Below, in pieces: positions 8,502 to 17,956 of a stretch of 64,000 nt of DNA. Numbering within the stretch: the first letter of the stretch is position 1; each line of letters starts with the position of its first letter. The notes below the pieces were generated by a model that did no database searches, was not told the DNA's origin, and saw only the letters and a program-made list of their open reading frames with translations. The translations under genes and the position numbers were made by a program. This DNA comes from Mesobacillus maritimus (GTDB lineage Bacteria; Bacillota; Bacilli; Bacillales; Cytobacillaceae): contig NZ_JACWFH010000031.1 in NCBI RefSeq assembly GCF_019749255.1, positions 1 to 64,000 of the forward strand, given 5' to 3'.

Positions 8502-9143
8502 ATGAGATTAAGAAATAAGCCATGGGCTGAGGATAAGCTCATGGAATATCCCCAATATGTTGTCCATGAACCTGAAAATCATCGTGGAAAATGGAGCGAG
8601 TTATTTGCAGTAGAACAGCCCCTCCACATTGAAATTGGTACAGGTAAGGGCCGCTTTATTACTGAAATGGCGAAAGCAAATCCTAATGTAAATTATATTG
8701 GAATTGAATTACAAAAAAGTGTCATTATTTCTGCACTAGATAGGCTGATTGAGTCTGAACTACCTAATTGTAAACTGATGAATGTTGATGCTGCTGAGCT
8801 TGGAAAATACTTTGCTCCAGGAGATGTTGACAGAGTTTACTTAAATTTTTCTGACCCATGGCCAAAAGCGAGGCATGAGAAGCGTCGCTTAACCTTTAAA
8901 AGCTTCTTAGCTGTATATGAAGAAATTCTTGGGAAAAAAGGAGAAATTCATTTTAAAACCGATAATCAAGGGCTGTTTGAATACTCACTCATGAGTTTTT
9001 CTCGATATGGATTACTTTTAAAGTATGTTAGCCTTGATTTGCATCAAAGTGACTTTGAAGGCAATATCATGACCGAGTATGAGGAGAAATTTTCATCAAG
9101 AGGCAACCGGATCTATCGTTGCGAAGTACAATACCAGAATTAG
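8502..9143 (+). CDS. trmB: tRNA (guanine-N7-)-methyltransferase TrmB
   Basis: SAM-dependent enzyme that makes m7G46 in the variable loop of tRNA. With the start placed at ATG 8502 the protein has 213 residues, the B. subtilis length; GAGGTG lies 5-6 bases upstream, while a longer frame from 8460 has no such site. Motifs: [15 protein letters not shown] (SAM binding, ~44-58), [27 protein letters not shown] (~112-129, the family signature with catalytic Asp) and the C-terminal [13 protein letters not shown]. Monocistronic with a strong terminator at 9203. Confidence 0.95.
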   Translation: MRLRNKPWAEDKLMEYPQYVVHEPENHRGKWSELFAVEQPLHIEIGTGKGRFITEMAKANPNVNYIGIELQKSVIISALDRLIESELPNCKLMNVDAAELGKYFAPGDVDRVYLNFSDPWPKARHEKRRLTFKSFLAVYEEILGKKGEIHFKTDNQGLFEYSLMSFSRYGLLLKYVSLDLHQSDFEGNIMTEYEEKFSSRGNRIYRCEVQYQN

Positions 9144-9202
9144 CGGTAATCTTTAAGGTCTATAAGAATGACTTTAAGGTTACATACTTATAAGAACTAA
9201 GG

Positions 9203-9240
9203 AAACACACGTATTTCATTTTGAAATCGTGTGTTTTTTT
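9203..9240 (+). terminator. Terminator of trmB
   Basis: AAACACACG (9203-9211), loop with a minor inner stem, CGTGTGTTT (9228-9236), then TTTT. Confidence 0.9.
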
Positions 9241-9277
9241 GTGCTGTGGTCGTATTTGATTTTAGAGAGTTGAATAA

Positions 9278-9649
9278 AGTAACCGTTGTAAGCCTAGCGT
9301 GCCCGAAAGCCGAGTGAGAGTGCTGAAAAGGTAACGGAGGAAAGTCCAGCGTGCCTGAAAGCTGTGGGGAAGTAAAAAAAGGTAACGGAGGAAAGTCCAG
9401 CGTGCCCAAAAGCCGTAGGGAAGAGGTGAAAAGGTAACGGAGGAAAGTCCAGCGTGCCCAAAAGCCGTAGGGAAGAGGTGAAAAGGTAACGGAGGAAAGT
9501 CCAGCGTGCCTGAAAGCTGTAGGGAAGAGGTGAAAAGGTAACGGAGGAAAGCCCAGCGTGCCCAAAAGCTGTGTGGAAGTGCTAGAAAAGGTCAATAGGT
9601 CACGATGAAAAAACACCGCACCTGAAAATCGTAGTGAATAGGTGGAAAC
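9278..9649 (+). repeat. Tandem array of a ~52-bp unit carrying Shine-Dalgarno/mini-ORF modules
   Basis: Units begin with GGTAACGGAGG at 9330, 9381, 9433, 9485 and 9537 (steps 51, 52, 52, 52), with diverged flanking units at about 9278 and 9590. Each regular unit holds GGAGG, a GTG ten bases later, about eleven codons and a TAA that lies inside the next unit's GGTAACGG. The 36-base frames are 9299-9334, 9402-9437, 9454-9489 and 9506-9541 (for example MPKSRREEVKR); the 51-bp unit lets 9351-9437 read through, and the last frame is 9558-9608. Two sub-types alternate (CCTGAAAGCTGT and CCCAAAAGCCGT). The array fills most of the spacer between the trmB terminator and ytnP. It is not CRISPR: there are no unique spacers. 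No promoter is evident. Confidence 0.9.
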
Positions 9650-9767
9650 CGGATTATGCTCACCTCCCCCAAAAAACTAAATAGTCATAATGTCTCAGGT
9701 CGTATATATATTAAGTTGTCTCTAAAAATGTTAGAATTAACTGAAAATGGTTACTAGGGGGATGTGC

Positions 9768-10607
9768 ATGGAGAAACTTGAATTGGCAAATGTCACTTTT
9801 ACTTGGCTAAAGGGAGGGGTCTCGCATCTTGATGGAGGGGCTATGTTCGGGGTGGTACCAAAGCCATTATGGACACGGAAATACCCAGTGAATGAAAAAA
9901 ATCAAATTGAATTAAGGGCCGATCCAATCTTAATTCAGACAGGTGGAAAAAACTATCTGATCGAATCAGGGATTGGAAATGGAAAATTAACTGATAAACA
10001 AAAGCGAAATTTCGGTGTAGAGGAAGAATCTGAAGTTGAACAATCGCTAGAAGCTCTAGGATTAACTCCTATGGACATTGACTATGTTCTTATGACGCAT
10101 ATGCATTATGATCACGCCAATGGGCTGACTAAAGAGGTGAATGGTGAGTTCGTTTCCGTTTTTCCAAACGCGACCATTGTAACTTCCGAGGTGGAATGGG
10201 AGGAATTAAAAAACCCTAATATCCGCTCAAAAGCTACATACTGGAAAGAAAACTGGGAGCCTATTCAAAATCAAATTTTGACGTTCAAAGAAGAATGGAA
10301 TCACAGCCTATTTAAAATGGTTCACACAGGTGGCCATAGCAACGGGCATTCTATCATAATCATTGAATCAGAGGGTGAGACGGTCGTTCATATGGCTGAT
10401 TTAATGGGAACTCATGCTCACCAGAATGTTCTATGGGTCATGGCCTATGATGATTATCCGATGGATTCGATTGCTGCCAAACAAAAATGGATGAAATTTG
10501 CCGCAGATAAGAAGGCATGGTTCACCTTTTACCATGATGCTTTCTACCGAGCGATAAAGCTAGATGAACAAGGTGAGATCATTTCAGCTGTAAAACGGGA
10601 AAAGTAA
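9768..10607 (+). CDS. ytnP: Metallo-beta-lactamase-fold lactonase YtnP
   Basis: A 279-residue MBL-fold hydrolase of the quorum-quenching lactonase group; B. subtilis YtnP has been reported to act on N-acyl-homoserine lactones and a Streptomyces signalling factor. The dinuclear zinc motif HMHYDHANG (about 110-118) is followed by HTGGHSNGH (~185-193) and ADLMGTHAH. The start is ATG 9768, with AGGGGG about 6 bases upstream, as in the B. subtilis protein; the frame runs open seven codons further up without support. No signal peptide. The gene ends at a hairpin shared with convergent ytzB. The upstream region holds the 52-bp array, so its promoter must lie in about 9650-9750. Confidence 0.9.
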   Translation: MEKLELANVTFTWLKGGVSHLDGGAMFGVVPKPLWTRKYPVNEKNQIELRADPILIQTGGKNYLIESGIGNGKLTDKQKRNFGVEEESEVEQSLEALGLTPMDIDYVLMTHMHYDHANGLTKEVNGEFVSVFPNATIVTSEVEWEELKNPNIRSKATYWKENWEPIQNQILTFKEEWNHSLFKMVHTGGHSNGHSIIIIESEGETVVHMADLMGTHAHQNVLWVMAYDDYPMDSIAAKQKWMKFAADKKAWFTFYHDAFYRAIKLDEQGEIISAVKREK

Positions 10608-10609
10608 AG

Positions 10610-10642
10610 AAAAAGCCTGCGTACATACTCGCAGGCTTTTAA
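10610..10642. terminator. Bidirectional terminator between ytnP and ytzB
   Basis: AAAAGCCTGCG (10611-10621), 8-base loop, CGCAGGCTTTT (10630-10640). It has A and T runs on both sides; the ytzB stop codon overlaps its edge. Confidence 0.85.
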
Positions 10643-10953
10643 CCGATAGGTTTCGTTTCAATAATTGTTCCGGTTTTTGCATCAGCAATAAACTCAAACA
10701 GCTCAGAATGCCCGTTAATACTGCGGGTAATCCCACCTTTATACACTTGATGTTCGATAGGGGACCGCAAAAAAGGTTCAGCACTCATATTAATCCATGA
10801 GCCACTAATTGGACCATCTTTTTTAAAGGCCTCTTTTACCTGATTTAGAATTTCTTCAGGAGAAATCGTTTCCTTACGGGATATTGCCTCATTTACAATG
10901 TATGCACCTGCAACTCCAGCACTAACTCCTAGAAAAAAATACTTCCAGTTCAT
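10639..10953 (-). CDS. ytzB: YtzB-like small PepSY-type protein
   Basis: A 104-residue protein beginning MNWKYFFLGVSAGVAGAY, an N-terminal hydrophobic segment that should anchor it in the membrane or act as an uncleaved signal. The rest resembles a single PepSY-like module (GGITRSINGHSELFEFIADAKTGTIIE). The start is ATG 10953 with AAAGGAGGGTCC upstream; a frame extending 16 codons further lacks a better site. Its size and its place between ytnP and ytoP match B. subtilis YtzB. PepSY modules are often thought to inhibit peptidases, but no partner is shown; the neighbouring YtoP peptidase is cytoplasmic. Function unknown. Confidence 0.82.
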   Translation of the reverse strand: MNWKYFFLGVSAGVAGAYIVNEAISRKETISPEEILNQVKEAFKKDGPISGSWINMSAEPFLRSPIEHQVYKGGITRSINGHSELFEFIADAKTGTIIETKPIG

Positions 10954-11152
10954 TGCGGACCCTCCTTTAATCTGTAAAAATAATCCTTTAAAACTAATCA
11001 TAACAAAAATTCCATTCTCACAAAAGAACTATTGTCTGGATTTGGAAGCGTGAGGAAACAATACTATTGGCATCCTAACAAATATTTCTGTAAAATACAT
11101 GTTGTACATAATTAGAGAGTCTAAATTTTTTTACTTAGAGGAGCTGCGGAAT

Positions 11153-12226
11153 ATGAATGAACAAACACTACAGTTATTTAAAACCCTTACCGAGCTTCCT
11201 GGAGCATCTGGTTTCGAGCATTCTGTGCGAAAGTTCATGCGTGAACAATTAGAGCAGTATGCTGATGAGATGGTTCAGGACAATTTAGGAAGTATCTTTG
11301 GGGTAAAAAGAGGAAATCCAGCTGGTCCGACCGTAATGGTAGCTGGACATATGGATGAGGTTGGATTTATGGTGACCTCTATTACGAAGAACGGGATGAT
11401 TCGGTTCCAAACGCTTGGAGGCTGGTGGAGTCAAGTTCTTTTGGCACAGCGCGTTCAAATCATCACAGATAAAGGGCCAGTTGTCGGAGTCATCGGCTCT
11501 ATCCCGCCTCATTTGCTAGATGATGCGAAACGCAATAAGCCGATGGATATTAAAGATATGCTAATTGATATCGGTGCAGACGATAAGGAAGATGCAATGA
11601 ATATTGGAATTAAGCCTGGGCAACAAATCGTTCCTATTATGCCGTTTACACCAATGGCAAATGAGAAGAAAATCCTGGCCAAAGCTTGGGATAACCGTTA
11701 TGGTTGCGGGTTATCAATTGAGCTATTGAAAGAACTTAAAGATGAAACATTGCCAAATATCCTCTATTCTGGTGCTACCGTGCAGGAAGAAGTTGGATTA
11801 AGAGGCGCTCAGACAGCAGCGACGATGATCAATCCTGATATCTTTTTTGCTCTAGATGCGAGCCCGGCAAATGATATGACTGGCGATAAAAATGAATTCG
11901 GTCAATTAGGCAAAGGTGCTTTATTAAGAATTTTAGATCGTTCCATGGTGACTCATCGTGGCATGAGAGAATTCATCCTTGATACCGCTGAGTCCAATAA
12001 CATTCCATATCAGTACTTCGTTTCTCAAGGAGGAACAGATGCAGGACGCGTGCATATTTCCAATCAAGGTGTTCCTAGTGGAGTAATTGGAATTTGTTCC
12101 CGTTACATTCATACTCACGGATCCATTGTCCATGTTGATGACTATGCAGCAGCAAAAGAGCTAATAGTTAAGCTAGTAAAAGCATGTGATAAAACCACAA
12201 TTGATACGATCAAACAAAATAGTTAA
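11153..12226 (+). CDS. ytoP: M42-family metallo-aminopeptidase YtoP
   Basis: A 357-residue M42 aminopeptidase/endoglucanase-fold protein, a cytoplasmic tetrahedral-type peptidase that trims peptides. Metal and catalytic motifs in order: [12 protein letters not shown] (His/Asp ~65-67), AWDNRYGC (bridging Asp), [12 protein letters not shown] (catalytic Glu and metal Glu ~212), FALDASPA (Asp) and the C-terminal [11 protein letters not shown] (His). The start ATG 11153 is preceded by AGAGGAGC at good spacing and gives the usual length; the frame is open upstream but unsupported. It ends at a terminator (12232) that lies just ahead of the next gene's ribosome site. Substrate preference cannot be read from the sequence. 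Confidence 0.92.
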   Translation: MNEQTLQLFKTLTELPGASGFEHSVRKFMREQLEQYADEMVQDNLGSIFGVKRGNPAGPTVMVAGHMDEVGFMVTSITKNGMIRFQTLGGWWSQVLLAQRVQIITDKGPVVGVIGSIPPHLLDDAKRNKPMDIKDMLIDIGADDKEDAMNIGIKPGQQIVPIMPFTPMANEKKILAKAWDNRYGCGLSIELLKELKDETLPNILYSGATVQEEVGLRGAQTAATMINPDIFFALDASPANDMTGDKNEFGQLGKGALLRILDRSMVTHRGMREFILDTAESNNIPYQYFVSQGGTDAGRVHISNQGVPSGVIGICSRYIHTHGSIVHVDDYAAAKELIVKLVKACDKTTIDTIKQNS

Positions 12227-12231
12227 ACCAG

Positions 12232-12258
12232 AAGAGGCAGTTAAGCTGCCTCTTTTTG
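12232..12258 (+). terminator. Terminator of ytoP
   Basis: AAGAGGCAG (12232-12240), TTAAG loop, CTGCCTCTTTTTG (12246-12258). It sits 24 bp upstream of the next start codon, inside what would be an N-terminal extension of that ORF. Confidence 0.85.
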
Positions 12259-12281
12259 TTGAAGAAGAAAGGGGTAACACT

Positions 12282-12788
12282 ATGTTCATTTCTATCGGTT
12301 CAAAAAATCCAGCGAAAATAGCCGCGGTTGAGCAGGCATTACAAGGCTATAGCTTTGAATTAATTTCCGTCGATACAGAATCTGGAGTAAGCGCACAGCC
12401 TCTGTCTGATGAAGAAACGATTAAGGGGGCAATCAACCGCGCAGTTTCCGCCTTAAGTGTATCTCGTGCAGATATCGGGATTGGCCTAGAAGGTGGCGTA
12501 CAAGAAACAAAACACGGCTTGTTTTTATGTAATTGGGGGGCACTATTAGCGAAAGACAAAGAACCCATTCTTGCAGGTGGAGCGAGAATCGCTTTACCGG
12601 ATGAAATTGCAAGTCGCCTGCTAGCAGGAGAAGAACTAGGTCCAGTAATGGATGAGTTTGCCCAAAAACAAAATGTCCGCAAAAAAGAAGGAGCTATTGG
12701 CATTTTTACAAATGGTAAAATTGATCGCATTGAAATGTTCTCTCATGTGGTGAAATTACTGCTAGGACAGTATGAATTCAACAAATAA
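12282..12788 (+). CDS. DUF84 / YjjX-type non-canonical purine NTPase
   Basis: A 168-residue member of the DUF84 (YjjX, ITPase-like) family, which hydrolyses inosine and xanthosine triphosphates to keep them out of nucleic acids. Seen: ISIGSKNPAKIAAVEQAL at the N-terminus (the SxNPxK nucleotide-binding strand-loop), the conserved SDEETIKGAINRA, and ADIGIGLEGGVQE, the family core motif. The start is ATG 12282, with AAAGGGG about 8 bases upstream. A frame beginning at 12186 would run through the ytoP stop and terminator and is rejected. Fidelity of the assigned reaction rests on the E. coli YjjX family; activity in bacilli is inferred. Confidence 0.85.
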   Translation: MFISIGSKNPAKIAAVEQALQGYSFELISVDTESGVSAQPLSDEETIKGAINRAVSALSVSRADIGIGLEGGVQETKHGLFLCNWGALLAKDKEPILAGGARIALPDEIASRLLAGEELGPVMDEFAQKQNVRKKEGAIGIFTNGKIDRIEMFSHVVKLLLGQYEFNK

Positions 12789-12942
12789 ACCAGTATATGA
12801 AATCTAAAGAGGCATAATTAGGGCGATTTTTTGAAATATTAATGCTAAAATGAGGAATTTATGTTATAGGGGTTGTCACTAGTTCTAAGGTAACGTTATG
12901 ATAGATAAGGATTGCTTGTCCGAATAAAGGAGGATATTCATA

Positions 12943-13446
12943 ATGAAATTATTCGGCGTGAAGGCCTTATTTATATTCATTGCCTTAGTTGGGTTGTCGG
13001 CTTGTTCTGCCTCTTTTGAGGAAGTACTTGAAGAAACGAAAACGGCTGTAGAAGCAGAGTTTAACAAGGAAGCAGATAAAACCAATAATAGTAATGATGA
13101 TATAAAGTACCGCTTGCCTTTTGGAGTAGAGAAGGAAGAAGAGACACCGAACAATATTCTACTTAAAAATGGTTCTCGAACTTATATCTTATTTTATAAT
13201 CAGTATGAAGAAAGTGGAAGTAAAGTCGTCTATGAGTCCACGCTAGAACAGCACACTGAATGGGATGCAAATATAACCTTTGAACAGGACGGAGATTTTG
13301 GTTATTTGCTTGTTAAGCAACTTGATGAGGACAATTATCAAATAGTAACAGGGGTTGGAGGAGTAAAACTAACAACCGAAACAAAAAACCTTAAATCAGA
13401 TGCTGTGACAATGATGGAAATTGCTAATTCAGTCAAGGTAAAATAG
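12943..13446 (+). CDS. Putative lipoprotein, function unknown
   Basis: A 167-residue protein with a classical lipoprotein signal: positively charged start, hydrophobic stretch ALFIFIALVG, then lipobox LSAC with the acylated Cys at 21. The mature part is rich in Glu/Asp and Lys and is predicted to be alpha/beta, anchored to the outer face of the membrane. AAAGGAGG sits 8 bases before the ATG. The gene stands alone with its own terminator. I do not recognise the family and no B. subtilis counterpart comes to mind; placement between ytoP and ytpP may be an accessory insertion. Residues 48-167 contain repeated polar beta-strand-like segments (TYILFYNQYEE, YLLVKQLDED), which could suggest a small binding domain. 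That is speculative. Confidence 0.75.
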   Translation: MKLFGVKALFIFIALVGLSACSASFEEVLEETKTAVEAEFNKEADKTNNSNDDIKYRLPFGVEKEEETPNNILLKNGSRTYILFYNQYEESGSKVVYESTLEQHTEWDANITFEQDGDFGYLLVKQLDEDNYQIVTGVGGVKLTTETKNLKSDAVTMMEIANSVKVK

Positions 13447-13450
13447 GGGA

Positions 13451-13478
13451 GCGCCATCACATTGATGGCGCCCTTATT
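13451..13478 (+). terminator. Terminator after the lipoprotein gene
   Basis: GCGCCATCA (13451-13459), CAT loop, TGATGGCGC (13463-13471), then CCTTATTAATTT. The stem is perfect but the U-tract is poor. Confidence 0.65.
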
Positions 13479-13500
13479 AATTTATAGGCTTATTCATTGG

Positions 13501-13542
13501 ACCTAGCTTACTTTATCGGTGGCCCTAAATCAAAAGCTAGGT
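13501..13542. repeat. Inverted repeat ACCTAGCTT / AAGCTAGGT
   Basis: Perfect 9-bp arms at 13501-13509 and 13534-13542 around 24 bases, upstream of ytpP. There is no U-tract. It may be an operator pair or a cis RNA structure; the role is unknown. Confidence 0.6.
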
Positions 13543-13635
13543 GAAACACAGCTATTTAAAATCAGTTTGGTTTCTTTTTTAATTCTACAAGTTTAAAATA
13601 GTTACACAGTGTTAAGTAGAAGTGGAGGAAAAACA

Positions 13636-13950
13636 ATGAAAAAACTTGAGTCTGTTGAACAATTTGAAACAATGAAACAATCAGGGAAACATGTATTTAT
13701 GTTCTCCGCAGACTGGTGCCCAGATTGTCGATTTATTGATCCTATTTTACCAGAAGTTGAAGCTAAATTCTCTGAGTTTACCTTTGTTTATGTTGATAGA
13801 GATGAGTATATTGACCTATGTATTCAGTTGGATATATTCGGAATCCCTAGCTTTTTAGCCTACCAAGATGGGGAAGAGTTGGGGCGTTTTGTTAATAAAG
13901 ATCGCAAAACACAAGAACAAATCGAGCAGTTTATTGGAGGCCTAGCCTAA
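13636..13950 (+). CDS. ytpP: Thioredoxin-like protein YtpP
   Basis: A 104-residue single-domain thioredoxin fold. The active site is WCPDC (about 29-33) in FSADWCPDCRF, and the cis-proline loop is FGIPSFLAY. No signal peptide, so cytoplasmic. The chosen ATG (13636) follows GGAGG by about 7 bases and fits the B. subtilis length (107); an upstream TTG-initiated frame is not needed. ytpQ starts 3 bp after its stop, so the two are one transcript ending at 14771. Its role as thiol reductant is from the family; partners are unknown. Confidence 0.88.
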   Translation: MKKLESVEQFETMKQSGKHVFMFSADWCPDCRFIDPILPEVEAKFSEFTFVYVDRDEYIDLCIQLDIFGIPSFLAYQDGEELGRFVNKDRKTQEQIEQFIGGLA

Positions 13951-13953
13951 AAA

Positions 13954-14748
13954 ATGGATAGTAAGAAAATGAGAAAAATGTTGGAGGAAAAGCTTCAGCA
14001 CCCCAATCGAAAGTTTGTTTTTGACCGTGAAAAGGATACCTTACGCATAGAAAACAAAGAAACAGGACGAGGGATTACCGTCGCTTTGCCTGGAATCATC
14101 GCTAAATGGAATGAGCAAAAAGAAAAGGCAATTGATGAGACGGTCTATTATGTGGTTGAAGGATTAAATGCGATGGAAGAGAAAGCTCAGCTTTCGGGTC
14201 AAGAGCGAAATATCTTTCCTGTCATCCGTTCTACCTCTTTTCCAGCAGAGGCTGAAGAGGGAGTTCCATTTTTCTTTGATGACCATACTGCGGAAACTAG
14301 AATTTATTATGCACTTGATATGGGGAAAACCTACCGACTTATTGATAAAAGGCTAATTGAAAAGGAAGGTTGGGAAGAAAGCCATATAAGAGAGACCGCA
14401 TTATTCAATCTGCGTTCACTTCCGGCAGAATTCAAGACAGATGAAGTGGCAGGTAATCTATTTTACTTTTTAAATTCGAATGATGGATATGATGCAAGTA
14501 GAATTTTAAATGATCGCCTTTTAAGCAAAATGAAAGACAAAGTTGAGGGGAGTCTTGCTATTGCGGTACCCCATCAAGATGTCTTAATTGTTGCAGATAT
14601 CCGGAATGACACAGGGTTCGATGTCCTTGCGCAAATGACGATGAGCTTTTTTACAAGCGGGCGAGTGCCGATAACGGCATTGTCCTTCCTTTACGAAGAA
14701 GGGGAGCTTGAGCCTATCTTTATTCTTGGTCAAAATAAAAAGAAATAA
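13954..14748 (+). CDS. ytpQ: DUF1444 family protein YtpQ
   Basis: A 264-residue soluble protein of the YtpQ/DUF1444 family (B. subtilis YtpQ ~268). It begins [20 protein letters not shown]. Conserved stretches include [30 protein letters not shown] and [30 protein letters not shown]. No catalytic motif or membrane segment is recognisable. It lies directly after ytpP, whose final codons contain GGAGG about 14 bases upstream of the ATG, so translation is probably coupled. Function unknown. In B. subtilis, as I recall, ytpR (a tRNA-binding-domain protein) follows; here the next gene is sftA and ytpR is absent at this position. Confidence 0.83.
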   Translation: MDSKKMRKMLEEKLQHPNRKFVFDREKDTLRIENKETGRGITVALPGIIAKWNEQKEKAIDETVYYVVEGLNAMEEKAQLSGQERNIFPVIRSTSFPAEAEEGVPFFFDDHTAETRIYYALDMGKTYRLIDKRLIEKEGWEESHIRETALFNLRSLPAEFKTDEVAGNLFYFLNSNDGYDASRILNDRLLSKMKDKVEGSLAIAVPHQDVLIVADIRNDTGFDVLAQMTMSFFTSGRVPITALSFLYEEGELEPIFILGQNKKK

Positions 14749-14770
14749 CTTATCACTCTTACAGCATGAT

Positions 14771-14795
14771 AAAAGCCCTAAAATAGGGCTTTTTG
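14771..14795 (+). terminator. Terminator of ytpPQ
   Basis: AAAAGCCCTA (14771-14780), AAA loop, TAGGGCTTTTT (14784-14794). Confidence 0.88.
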
Positions 14796-14914
14796 TATTC
14801 TTATTTTCATCCTTATATTAATCGATATGACTTATCTTTTAAGTTTATCTCGAAAATTGGCCAATAACTGTTAAAATAGGAATGATATAAGGATTATAGA
14901 AAGAGTGATAAACT

Positions 14915-17900
14915 TTGAGTTGGATTAAAAGGCTTTTACAAATGTTCAATGGTGAAGAAGGTGAAATGAAACAATCTGAACCTCTTAGAACGAACAACAA
15001 CAGTGGTAGGCAGCAACGCCAGTTTACAGAACAAAATAAGATAGAGCCAAAAAAGGAAGTTGAAGCGCGGGTTTTGTATAAGTACCCGAAGGGTCAATTT
15101 AAATTTCCTTTAATCCCGGACGCAGAAATTGAAAAAAAAGCACATCCTAAAAATGTTCGGCGGACGGAAAATAGAACGAAGACCGTCACTCCGATTCATA
15201 AGGAAAGGCCGGCTCATAAGGAAAAGCCAATTGAAAAAGAACCTACACCCGTGAAGCCTGTATTTCAGCCTAAGGCACCTAAACCTAAACCAAACATGAA
15301 TCGTCAACCGTTTAGAAGGACAGAAACTCCTTCCCCTATATTTGCTTTCAATAGGCCTAAATCTGACGAAATCGAATATGAATTAAAAGGATTTAATACT
15401 GATGTATCGGATGAAGAGCAAACACAAAGAAAAGAATTTGTAGGAGCTCAAGAGAAAACGCCGACTAAAGAGGCTGAGGTAGCTCAGGAGCAAACGCCGA
15501 TTAAAGAGGTTGAGGTAGCTCAGGAGCAAGCGCTGACTAAAGAGGTTGAGGTAGTTCAGGAGCAAGCGCCGACTAAAGAGGTTGAGGTAGCTCAAGAAGA
15601 GCAAGCGCCGACTAAAGAGGCTGAGGTAGCTCAAGAGCAAGCGCAGATTAAAGAGGTTGAGGTAGCTCAGGAGCAAGCGCCGACTAAAGAGGTTGAGGTA
15701 GCTCAAGAAGAGCAAGCGCCGACTAAAGAGGCTAAGGTAGCTCAAGAGCAAGCGCAGATTAAAGAGGTCGGAGCAGCTCAAGAGCAAATATCGATTAAAG
15801 AGGTAGAAGGACCTCAAGAAACATCAAACGAAGAGGTTGAAGTAGTTTCAGAACAAGCACCAATTGAAGCGGTTAGAGCAACTCAATTTGAACCTCCTAG
15901 TGAAGAAGTTCGAGAGGAAGCCTCAATTATTAAAGAGGATGTAACTCAAGTAGAAACTCCAATCTTGTTAGATGAAGAAGCCCGTAAAGCAACCATCTTG
16001 ACCGCTGAGGAAGCTCAAGGAGACGTACGAGGCGAGGCTGCTGACTATCTCCAACAGGCAACGCCAATTGAGAGAAATGAGTTAGTTCAAGAGGCAGAGA
16101 TGAGTGCCCGAAACGAAGTAGACAGGATAAAGCAAGAGGATCAAAGGCGTGTGTTCGAGAAAGATAATAGTCTTGAATACACAGAGACTGAACCGAAACA
16201 GGTGCAGGAGTCACTATTGGAAAAACCAGACTCGGATGAAAAAATTAAAAAGGCGATTGAAGATGTACCTGTCGCCGCTTCACTTGAAGCTGCTCCGGAA
16301 CGCAAAAAAAGACAGTTGCCTTTTAATGTCTTGATGTTGAAGCAAGATAAGCGTAAGCTAGAAGAACAAAAAAATCTAGCAGACACGATTCTACAAAAAT
16401 TCAATCCTGTTAAAAATTCCCGTGCTGTTTCAGAAAAAGAAACAGCAACAGGAAACGAAACTGAAAAAGACACAGAAACAGTCATAAACGAAGAAACGGA
16501 AGCGAAAGCTTTAGAGACAGCTCAACCATCAAACTATGAATTTCCACCACTGAATTTGCTGCAGCCTCCGGTTATGATTGAAACGAGCCGAGAATGGTTA
16601 GAAAGTCAGGAAATGCTATTAAATGAGACACTGAAAAATTTTAATGTAGGAGCGCGGGTAGTCAATGTTACTCAAGGGCCCGCAGTTACTCGTTTTGAGG
16701 TCCAACCAGAACCAGGTGTGAAAGTTAACAAGATTACCAATCTATCAGATGATATCAAATTAAGTCTTGCGGCAAGAGATATTCGGATTGAGGCTCCAAT
16801 CCCGGGGAAGCATACGATAGGGATTGAAGTCCCAAATGAGACTAGTAGACCTGTACTGATAAGTGAGATTTTGCGAACAAGTGGTTTCAATGAAAACACT
16901 TCTCCTCTCGCGGTTGCACTTGGTCTTGATATTGCGGGCTCTCCAGTTGTCACGGATTTAAAGAAAATGCCGCATGGCCTCATTGCTGGTGCTACTGGTT
17001 CAGGTAAAAGTGTTTGCATCAATACCATGCTCGTGAGTCTTTTATATAAGGCTCACCCTGATGATGTAAAATTATTGTTGATTGACCCGAAGATGGTTGA
17101 ACTTGCACCTTATAATCAAATACCGCATCTTGTAAGTCCCGTAATAACCGATGTAAAGGCAGCGACAGCCTCGTTAAAATGGGCAGTCGAGGAAATGGAA
17201 CGCCGGTATGAACTCTTTGCCCACACAGGTGTTAGGGATATTAGTAGGTTCAATGAACTTGCCCTTGAACACAAACGCTACTCAGAGAAACTACCGTACA
17301 TCGTTATTGTCATTGACGAACTTGCGGATCTGATGATGATGTCACCAGCAGATGTTGAGGAAGCTATCTGTCGGATTGCTCAAAAAGCTAGGGCTTGTGG
17401 GATACATTTAGTTATCGCTACTCAGAGGCCGTCGGTTGATGTCATTACGGGGTTAATCAAGGCAAATGTTCCGACAAGGGTTGCTTTTTCGGTATCCTCT
17501 CAAGTTGATTCGAGAACAATCATTGATATTAGTGGTGCAGAAAAACTTCTAGGTCGAGGCGACATGCTGTTCTTAGAAAATGGAAAGTCAAAACCATTTC
17601 GATTACAAGGAACGTTTGTGTCTGATCAAGAAATTGATGATATTGTAGCATTTGTCCGTAAGCAAAGAGATCCTGAGTATTTATTTGAGCAGGATGAATT
17701 GATAAAAAAATCGCAAATAACAGAAGACGAAGATGAGCTCTTTTATGAGGCTTGCCTATACGTCATTGAACAGGACGGGGCATCCACATCTAGTATTCAG
17801 CGGCGATTTAAAATAGGGTACAATCGTGCAGCCAGATTAATTGATATGATGGAGCAGAACGGGTTTATATCCGAAGGGCGTGGTAGTAAACCAAGAGATG

Positions 17901-17956
17901 TCCTGATTTCAATTGAAGATTTAGATTCTTTTCAAGAAAACCATTCATTAACTTAA
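14915..17956 (+). CDS. sftA: Septum-associated DNA translocase SftA (FtsK/SpoIIIE family)
   Basis: Soluble FtsK-type ATPase that clears chromosome ends from the closing division septum and helps dimer resolution. 1013 residues against ~950 in B. subtilis. The N-terminus has no membrane helices, which separates it from SpoIIIE. The linker (about 70-530) is low complexity, with an internal tandem repeat at about 170-305. Motor: Walker A GATGSGKS (~691-698), Walker [14 protein letters not shown] (~796-808). C-terminal gamma winged helix: [25 protein letters not shown], the DNA-sequence reader. The start is TTG at 14915 with AAAGAGTGA upstream. An unusually long expanded linker is the only oddity. 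murC follows 188 bp later with separate signals. Confidence 0.94.
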   Translation: MSWIKRLLQMFNGEEGEMKQSEPLRTNNNSGRQQRQFTEQNKIEPKKEVEARVLYKYPKGQFKFPLIPDAEIEKKAHPKNVRRTENRTKTVTPIHKERPAHKEKPIEKEPTPVKPVFQPKAPKPKPNMNRQPFRRTETPSPIFAFNRPKSDEIEYELKGFNTDVSDEEQTQRKEFVGAQEKTPTKEAEVAQEQTPIKEVEVAQEQALTKEVEVVQEQAPTKEVEVAQEEQAPTKEAEVAQEQAQIKEVEVAQEQAPTKEVEVAQEEQAPTKEAKVAQEQAQIKEVGAAQEQISIKEVEGPQETSNEEVEVVSEQAPIEAVRATQFEPPSEEVREEASIIKEDVTQVETPILLDEEARKATILTAEEAQGDVRGEAADYLQQATPIERNELVQEAEMSARNEVDRIKQEDQRRVFEKDNSLEYTETEPKQVQESLLEKPDSDEKIKKAIEDVPVAASLEAAPERKKRQLPFNVLMLKQDKRKLEEQKNLADTILQKFNPVKNSRAVSEKETATGNETEKDTETVINEETEAKALETAQPSNYEFPPLNLLQPPVMIETSREWLESQEMLLNETLKNFNVGARVVNVTQGPAVTRFEVQPEPGVKVNKITNLSDDIKLSLAARDIRIEAPIPGKHTIGIEVPNETSRPVLISEILRTSGFNENTSPLAVALGLDIAGSPVVTDLKKMPHGLIAGATGSGKSVCINTMLVSLLYKAHPDDVKLLLIDPKMVELAPYNQIPHLVSPVITDVKAATASLKWAVEEMERRYELFAHTGVRDISRFNELALEHKRYSEKLPYIVIVIDELADLMMMSPADVEEAICRIAQKARACGIHLVIATQRPSVDVITGLIKANVPTRVAFSVSSQVDSRTIIDISGAEKLLGRGDMLFLENGKSKPFRLQGTFVSDQEIDDIVAFVRKQRDPEYLFEQDELIKKSQITEDEDELFYEACLYVIEQDGASTSSIQRRFKIGYNRAARLIDMMEQNGFISEGRGSKPRDVLISIEDLDSFQENHSLT
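15420..15850 (+). repeat. Intragenic minisatellite in the sftA linker
   Basis: In-frame tandem repeats of 39-42 bp encode variants of [12 protein letters not shown] (13-14 residues, about ten copies). Higher-order duplication is visible: a block of about 120 bp beginning GAAGAGCAAGCGCCGACTAAA occurs at ~15596 and again at ~15707 with few differences. The product is an acidic, Glu/Gln/Val-rich flexible segment. Confidence 0.92.

Noticed and set aside
9330-9560. GGAGGAAAGTCC matches a conserved segment of bacterial RNase P RNA
   Set aside because: Only this 12-base stretch matches; the other conserved regions of RNase P RNA are absent and the segment recurs in every 52-bp unit.
9197-9616. 139-codon frame on the minus strand over the 52-bp array
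   Set aside because: It spans the trmB terminator, has no ribosome site, and is open only because the repeat lacks stops in that frame.
9278-9649. Possible CRISPR array
   Set aside because: The full unit repeats, there are no unique spacers between short direct repeats, and no cas genes are near. The same holds for 62044-62622.
15383-15817. 144-codon Leu/Ser/Arg repeat protein opposite sftA
   Set aside because: Mirror of the sftA repeat; no ribosome site, inside a certain gene.
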